38,892 bases of DNA. It comes from Candidatus Krumholzibacteriia bacterium (GTDB lineage: Bacteria; Krumholzibacteriota; Krumholzibacteriia; WVZY01; JAKEHA01). The notes under the pieces are model-generated. The model did no database searches and was not told the DNA's origin. It saw only the letters and a list, made by a program, of their open reading frames with translations. The position numbers were made by a program, and so were the translations under genes. The DNA is taken from contig JAOUHG010000032.1 in NCBI GenBank assembly GCA_029865265.1, positions 1-38,892 on the forward strand. Reading direction: 5' to 3'. Shown here piece after piece: positions 35,537 through 38,892 of the stretch. Position 1 is the first letter of the stretch, and each line of letters begins with the position of its first letter.

Positions 35537-35567
35537 GCGGATGCACATGCGTCCGCGGGTCTTCTTT
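35537..35567 (+). terminator. Intrinsic terminator after the small outer-membrane protein gene
   Basis: GCGGATGCA (35537-35545) pairs with TGCGTCCGC (35548-35556) with one G-U pair; in practice an eight-pair stem with a four-base loop. GGG and TCTTCTTT (35560-35567) follow. It lies 29 bases past the stop and also sits at the tail of the convergent aminotransferase gene. Confidence 0.65.
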
Positions 35568-35572
35568 CATCT

Positions 35573-36823
35573 TCAGCCACGCGCGATGTCGCGCACCCCC
35601 GAGAGCAGGCGGTCGATCTCGTCGGCGGTGGTGTAGCATGCACAGCCCGCGCGCACCAGCCCGTCACCCACACCTATGCGTTCCACCACCGTGGGTGCGT
35701 AGAAGTGTCCGTGCGACGCAAACACGGCGCGCGCCGCAAGGTGGTGCGTCACGTCGCCCGCTGCGACACCACGCACGCAGAAGGACACGGTCGGGGTTCG
35801 TGGCATTTCCGGCACCGGCCCGTAGCAGGTCACGCCGTCTATTTCGCGCAATCCCTCCCACAGTTGCTCCGTCAACTGCGCCCCCCGCTGGTGCACCGCC
35901 GCGTAGGTCGCGGAAAGACCCTGCCGACGCTCCGATGATCCGGACAGCGACGCCAGGAAATCCACCGCGGCGGCAGCCCCGGCGATGCCCTCGAAGTTCG
36001 CGGTGCCGGTTTCGATCCGGTCGGGCGCGTCCGCGGGCGCCGGGTCGAGCCTTGGCACATCGAGCGAAGCCAGGAGTTCGCCACGGCCAAAGAGGACGCC
36101 CACGTGGGGGCCGTAGAACTTGTACGCGGAACAGGCGAGGAAGTCGCAGTCCAGCGCGCGCACGTCCGGCAACTCGTGCGGTGCGTAATGAACCGCGTCG
36201 ACAAATACCAGCGCCCCCACCTCCCGCGCCATGCCAACCACGCGGGCCATATCGGTGATGGTTCCCAGCGCGTTGGAAGCCGCGCCCACCGCCACCAGCC
36301 GGGTGCGGCCGGTAATGCACCGGGCCATGTCGTCCATGTCTAGTGCTCCGGTTGCGGCGTCCATACGCGCCGTGCGCAGGGTCACGCCCCGCTCACTCTC
36401 CAGACGGCGCCACGGCGCCACGTTGGCGTGATGGTCCAGTTCCGTCACCACGATCTCGTCACCCGCGCCCCACTGCATTCCCAGTGCCCGTGCAACGTGA
36501 AAGGTCAGTGTGGTCATGTTGGCGCCGAACACCACTTCGTCCGGCGCACAGTTGAAGAAATCTGCAAACACGCCACGCGACGACGCCACGATGACATCGG
36601 TCTCCAGGCTGGTGGGAAAGTTCCAGTGCGTGTTTCCGTTGTGATTGAGGAGGTAGTCCTGCACCGCGTCGGTCACCGCGCGCGGCACCTGGGTACCACC
36701 GGGCCCGTCGAAGTAGGCGACGGGGAGGCCACCCTGCCTGCGACCCAGCGCCGGGAAGTGTGCCCGGATGTCCTCGACGCCCCGAACCATTGCGCGGCTA
36801 GTGCTTTCGCTCGATCCAGGCAT
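35573..36823 (-). CDS. Class V aminotransferase / cysteine desulfurase-like PLP enzyme
   Basis: A 416-residue fold-type I PLP enzyme. The lysine for PLP is in 'CSAYKFYGPHVGVLFG', the aspartate binding the pyridine N in 'LVFVDAVHYAPH', and the N-terminal 'YFDGPGGTQVPRAV' matches the SufS/CsdA-like 'TIGR01976' group. A conserved 'VRAGCACYTTADEIDRL' ends the chain. These proteins are annotated as cysteine desulfurases but many are selenocysteine lyase- or isopenicillin epimerase-like; the substrate is not fixed here. The ATG at 36823 has GGAGGG 4 bases upstream; it overlaps the neighbouring gene by 26 bases. ATG 36790 lacks a ribosome site. Confidence 0.85.
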   Translation of the reverse strand: MPGSSESTSRAMVRGVEDIRAHFPALGRRQGGLPVAYFDGPGGTQVPRAVTDAVQDYLLNHNGNTHWNFPTSLETDVIVASSRGVFADFFNCAPDEVVFGANMTTLTFHVARALGMQWGAGDEIVVTELDHHANVAPWRRLESERGVTLRTARMDAATGALDMDDMARCITGRTRLVAVGAASNALGTITDMARVVGMAREVGALVFVDAVHYAPHELPDVRALDCDFLACSAYKFYGPHVGVLFGRGELLASLDVPRLDPAPADAPDRIETGTANFEGIAGAAAAVDFLASLSGSSERRQGLSATYAAVHQRGAQLTEQLWEGLREIDGVTCYGPVPEMPRTPTVSFCVRGVAAGDVTHHLAARAVFASHGHFYAPTVVERIGVGDGLVRAGCACYTTADEIDRLLSGVRDIARG

Positions 36824-37946
36824 AGAACCCTCCGCTCGCGTACGCGCCGCCGCGCACCCGCAGCACAATCTCGTTGCGTCCGGTCACCAGTTGCAGGGGG
36901 ATCCGCTGGCCATCGTGCTCCGGATTGCGCCAGAAGTCGTACCACGCATGGTCCCCACGGGGAATGAACCAGTGGAAACGGCCATTCACCCACAGCGCCA
37001 GGTCGTCGATGGTGGAGATATTGAGTTCCGCGGCCCCTCCCTGGTCGGTCACCACCTTGGTGCGAAAGTAGGCCACGGCGTTGGGACCTTGATAATCCAC
37101 CACGCGCCCGGTAACCACCGCCCCGCGCTCGTCGGTCGCGAAGGAACGCCACGCGTCCGGGTGTGATTCGGGGTCGCGCGCGATGGCGTCGTCGGTGCGC
37201 GGCATCGGCCCCGCCACCATCCAGTCGGTGAGGAGCGCCTCCGGGTCGTACTGGAATTCGAAGGGCCGCGGCGGCCCGGCGTAGGAAAGCTTGCCGATGG
37301 ACGTCACCTTGACGTTGTCCACCCATACGTCTCCACCCACCGAGCGCGGCTGCAGACCGATCGCGCCGGAGTCGAACTCGAACAACGGGAAGGTGAGTTG
37401 CGGAATATCGCCCGGCCCCACGTAGAAATGCGCGGTGCGGCCAACCACCTCCACCCTGAAGTGCTGCCACTCACCCATGCGGATGGCCGCATCTCCAGCC
37501 AGCATGGTGCGGCACTCCTCGTACAGCAGCCGGCCCACGTTGAAGTCGCGGTGCGGGTTTGGCATCAGGTAGGACCCGTTCCCCTTTATATAAATGAGGC
37601 CGAAGTCCATCCGTTCGCCGGTCCGGCGGAAGTTGTAGGCCACCCCCAGGTAGTTGTTCTGGGCGTCGGGAAACAGGACGTCCCCCTCGATGGCCACCGG
37701 CCCCCATCGCTCCGAGCCCTTGATCAGGGCCAGAACGTCGCCCCACGGGCGCAACACCATGACGTTGCCGTGCTTCGCGTCTCCCGACTTCTGCACGAAC
37801 ACCGCGTTGTCGCCGGTCACCTCCCAGCCATCGAGCCCCTTCTCGAAGTCATCCGAAAAGCGCTCGCGCCCCGCCGCCACGGACACCGCAGGCAACACCA
37901 CCAGCGCCGCCACCGCGGCAATTCCTTGGAGCGAGAAACGTTTCAT
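36798..37946 (-). CDS. Exported LamG/3-keto-disaccharide hydrolase-like protein
   Basis: A 382-residue exported protein, signal 'FSLQGIAAVAALVVLPAVSVA'. The N-terminal half ('FSDDFEKGLDGWEVTG', 'GEWQHFRVEVVGRTAHFYV', 'GAIGLQPRSVGGDVWVDNV') is a concanavalin-like jelly roll, as in DUF1080 3-keto-disaccharide hydrolases. The C-terminal half ('VAYFRTKVVTDQGGAAELNI', 'LALWVNGRFHWFIPRG') looks like a galactose-binding-type sandwich. Sugar or polymer binding is likely; catalysis is uncertain. The start at 37946 lies 3 bases past the OsmC stop without a clear ribosome site. Confidence 0.7.
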   Translation of the reverse strand: MKRFSLQGIAAVAALVVLPAVSVAAGRERFSDDFEKGLDGWEVTGDNAVFVQKSGDAKHGNVMVLRPWGDVLALIKGSERWGPVAIEGDVLFPDAQNNYLGVAYNFRRTGERMDFGLIYIKGNGSYLMPNPHRDFNVGRLLYEECRTMLAGDAAIRMGEWQHFRVEVVGRTAHFYVGPGDIPQLTFPLFEFDSGAIGLQPRSVGGDVWVDNVKVTSIGKLSYAGPPRPFEFQYDPEALLTDWMVAGPMPRTDDAIARDPESHPDAWRSFATDERGAVVTGRVVDYQGPNAVAYFRTKVVTDQGGAAELNISTIDDLALWVNGRFHWFIPRGDHAWYDFWRNPEHDGQRIPLQLVTGRNEIVLRVRGGAYASGGFYAWIERKH

Positions 37947-37949
37947 CGC

Positions 37950-38375
37950 TTACATCAGCGCGGCGTCGAGTTCAATGGTAAGACCGGGGCGCAGCAGATT
38001 GGACACCGGGCACTTCTTCTCCGCGTCCTCCGCCAGCCGTTTGAAGGTCTCGTTGTCGAGCCCCGCAACCTTGCCGCGGGTCTCAAGGTGCATGGTGTGA
38101 ATGCGCCCGTCCTCCAGGGTGATGGTGGCCTTGGTGGAAATGGTGTCGGGCACGTGACCCTGCTGGCTCAGGTAGTTCGAGAACGCCATGCTGAAGCAGG
38201 CCGCGTGTGCGGCCGCAATGAGCTCCTCGGGGTTGGTGCCGCGGGCATTCTCGAAGCGCGTCGCAAAGGTGAAGGGGGTGTCCTTGAGGACGCCGCTGGT
38301 CGCGCCGATCGAGCCCTTTCCACTCTTGAGATCACCATGCCACGTGCCCGTGGCGGTGCGCAGAATCGCTGGCAT
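37950..38375 (-). CDS. OsmC family peroxiredoxin (second of two)
   Basis: A 141-residue OsmC protein. Catalytic Cys are in 'AAHAACFSMAFSNYLS' and 'KKCPVSNLLRPG', the standard OsmC motif pair, so thiol-based reduction of organic hydroperoxides is expected. The N-terminus 'MPAILRTATGTWHGDLKSGKG' and length are typical of E. coli OsmC-type members. GAGAGGAAAT lies 5 bases before the ATG. It is divergent from the MarR-type regulator at 38633, and OsmC/Ohr genes are often under MarR/OhrR control, so regulation by that neighbour is plausible but unproven. Confidence 0.93.
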   Translation of the reverse strand: MPAILRTATGTWHGDLKSGKGSIGATSGVLKDTPFTFATRFENARGTNPEELIAAAHAACFSMAFSNYLSQQGHVPDTISTKATITLEDGRIHTMHLETRGKVAGLDNETFKRLAEDAEKKCPVSNLLRPGLTIELDAALM

Positions 38376-38558
38376 TGGATTTCCTCTCGGTCGGGATGGT
38401 TACTGGCAGCCGGTCACTGCCGCAGCTTACCCCCCACGGAGCCAGAAATCCAACGAAAGGTCGGTCCCCGAGAGACCCCGGCGAGATACCCAATATATAC
38501 CACATGAAAAGCATACCCTTGTCCCGAAACGAGTTGTAACTAATTTCACAATGTGCCC

Positions 38559-38588
38559 TTGACGTTATTAGAATAACGGACCTATAAT
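38559..38588 (+). promoter_or_regulatory. Strong sigma-70 promoter of the MarR-family gene
   Basis: TTGACG (38559-38564), 18-base spacer, perfect TATAAT (38583-38588), followed by an AT-rich leader of 44 bases before the ATG at 38633. The non-coding stretch 38376-38558 to its left shows no other clear element apart from AT-rich sequence on the OsmC side. Confidence 0.75.
38564..38577. promoter_or_regulatory. Palindrome in the promoter spacer, candidate operator
   Basis: GTTATT (38564-38569) and AATAAC (38572-38577) form a perfect inverted repeat with a 2-base centre, sitting exactly between the -35 and -10 boxes of the MarR-family promoter. That is where an autorepressing MarR dimer would block RNA polymerase. 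Operator function is inferred from position and symmetry. Confidence 0.5.
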
Positions 38589-38632
38589 TCTTAAGACGGT
38601 TAAATAGTTACCGGGTTAACGAATTAGTGAAT

Positions 38633-38892
38633 ATGAGCACACTCGACCCGCAATCCCCTGAGGGACGGGGGGAAGCCGGCCGCGGCGGGTCAGCCGCGGA
38701 CGAGCGTTTTCACGCCGTCCTTCGACTCAGCCACATCTTCTCGTCGGTGGTCCGCGAGATCCTCGAGGTCCGCCTGCTCGAAGACGCGACTCCGCTCCCG
38801 CTGACGCTCTCGCAGTTTCACATTCTCAAGCTCATGACGCTGAACGGTCGCCACCAGGTGGGCGAACTGGCGGAGTTTCTCGGTGTGAGTGC
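38633..38892 (+). CDS. MarR-family transcriptional regulator (partial, cut by window end)
   Basis: The first 86 residues of a winged-helix regulator. After a 30-residue polar tail, 'RFHAVLRLSHIFSSVVREIL' is the dimerisation helix, and 'LPLTLSQFHILKLMTLNG' followed by 'QVGELAEFLGVS' is the start of the MarR DNA-binding domain. The C-terminal half lies beyond the window. The ATG at 38633 follows a long AT-rich leader without an obvious Shine-Dalgarno sequence. Whether it belongs to the OhrR (redox-sensing) branch cannot be told because only the N-terminal half is visible. Confidence 0.8.
   Translation, partial: MSTLDPQSPEGRGEAGRGGSAADERFHAVLRLSHIFSSVVREILEVRLLEDATPLPLTLSQFHILKLMTLNGRHQVGELAEFLGVS

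Overview
The window is GC-rich, densely packed bacterial DNA, with neighbouring genes often overlapping by 1 to 8 bases (ATGA or GTGA junctions). Signal peptides, two lipobox lipoproteins, two outer-membrane beta-barrel candidates and multihaem c-type cytochromes point to a Gram-negative cell. A secreted Asp-box repeat protein ends in a FlgD-Ig-like sorting domain with an 'NRPNPFNPST' motif. That tail is common in FCB-group and neighbouring candidate phyla (Eisenbacteria- or Krumholzibacteria-like lineages). This placement is inference only; the window has no rRNA, tRNA or ribosomal protein gene.

Layout. 1-4939 (minus strand): a glycosyltransferase operon (processive GT2, GT-C membrane enzyme, DPM-like GT2), then DUF547 and a glutamine amidotransferase cut by the window edge. 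5056-7221 (minus): secreted prolyl oligopeptidase, closed by a perfect 14-bp hairpin. 7319-10932 (plus): a thiamin operon with consensus promoter, TPP riboswitch, intrinsic terminator and thiO-thiS-thiG-tenI/thiE-like-thiE; thiD lies apart at 17501. 10949-17411 (minus): Asp-box secreted protein, VOC protein, cupin, TPR/hydrolase-like protein, OsmC and an M50 protease with CBS domains. 18323-20996: amino-acid racemase (minus) and long-chain acyl-CoA synthetase (plus).

21003-28481 (minus) is the most striking part: five tightly spaced genes that read as one electron-transfer chain. In transcription order they encode a b-type cytochrome membrane protein with two H-x13-H pairs; a membrane-anchored FeS/flavin oxidoreductase with an unusual domain order; a 20-haem c-type cytochrome; a 22-haem c-type cytochrome built largely of 73-residue three-haem repeats; and an outer-membrane beta-barrel. 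Together they could move electrons from a cytoplasmic donor through the inner membrane and periplasm to the cell surface, or in the reverse direction. The combination resembles porin-cytochrome conduits but is not one I can match to a named system.

28726-29688 is a decayed GH38 alpha-mannosidase with two frame changes and an internal loss. 29842-34833 (minus) is a run of small-molecule and envelope genes (DinB-like, GT4, two lipoproteins, DUF1579-like, cupin_5, dienelactone hydrolase). 34999-35508 (plus) is a small secreted barrel-like protein with its own promoter and terminator. 35573-38375 (minus) holds a class V aminotransferase, a secreted LamG-like protein and a second OsmC protein. At the right edge a MarR-family regulator starts on the plus strand, divergent from OsmC, behind a strong promoter with a palindrome between its -35 and -10 boxes.
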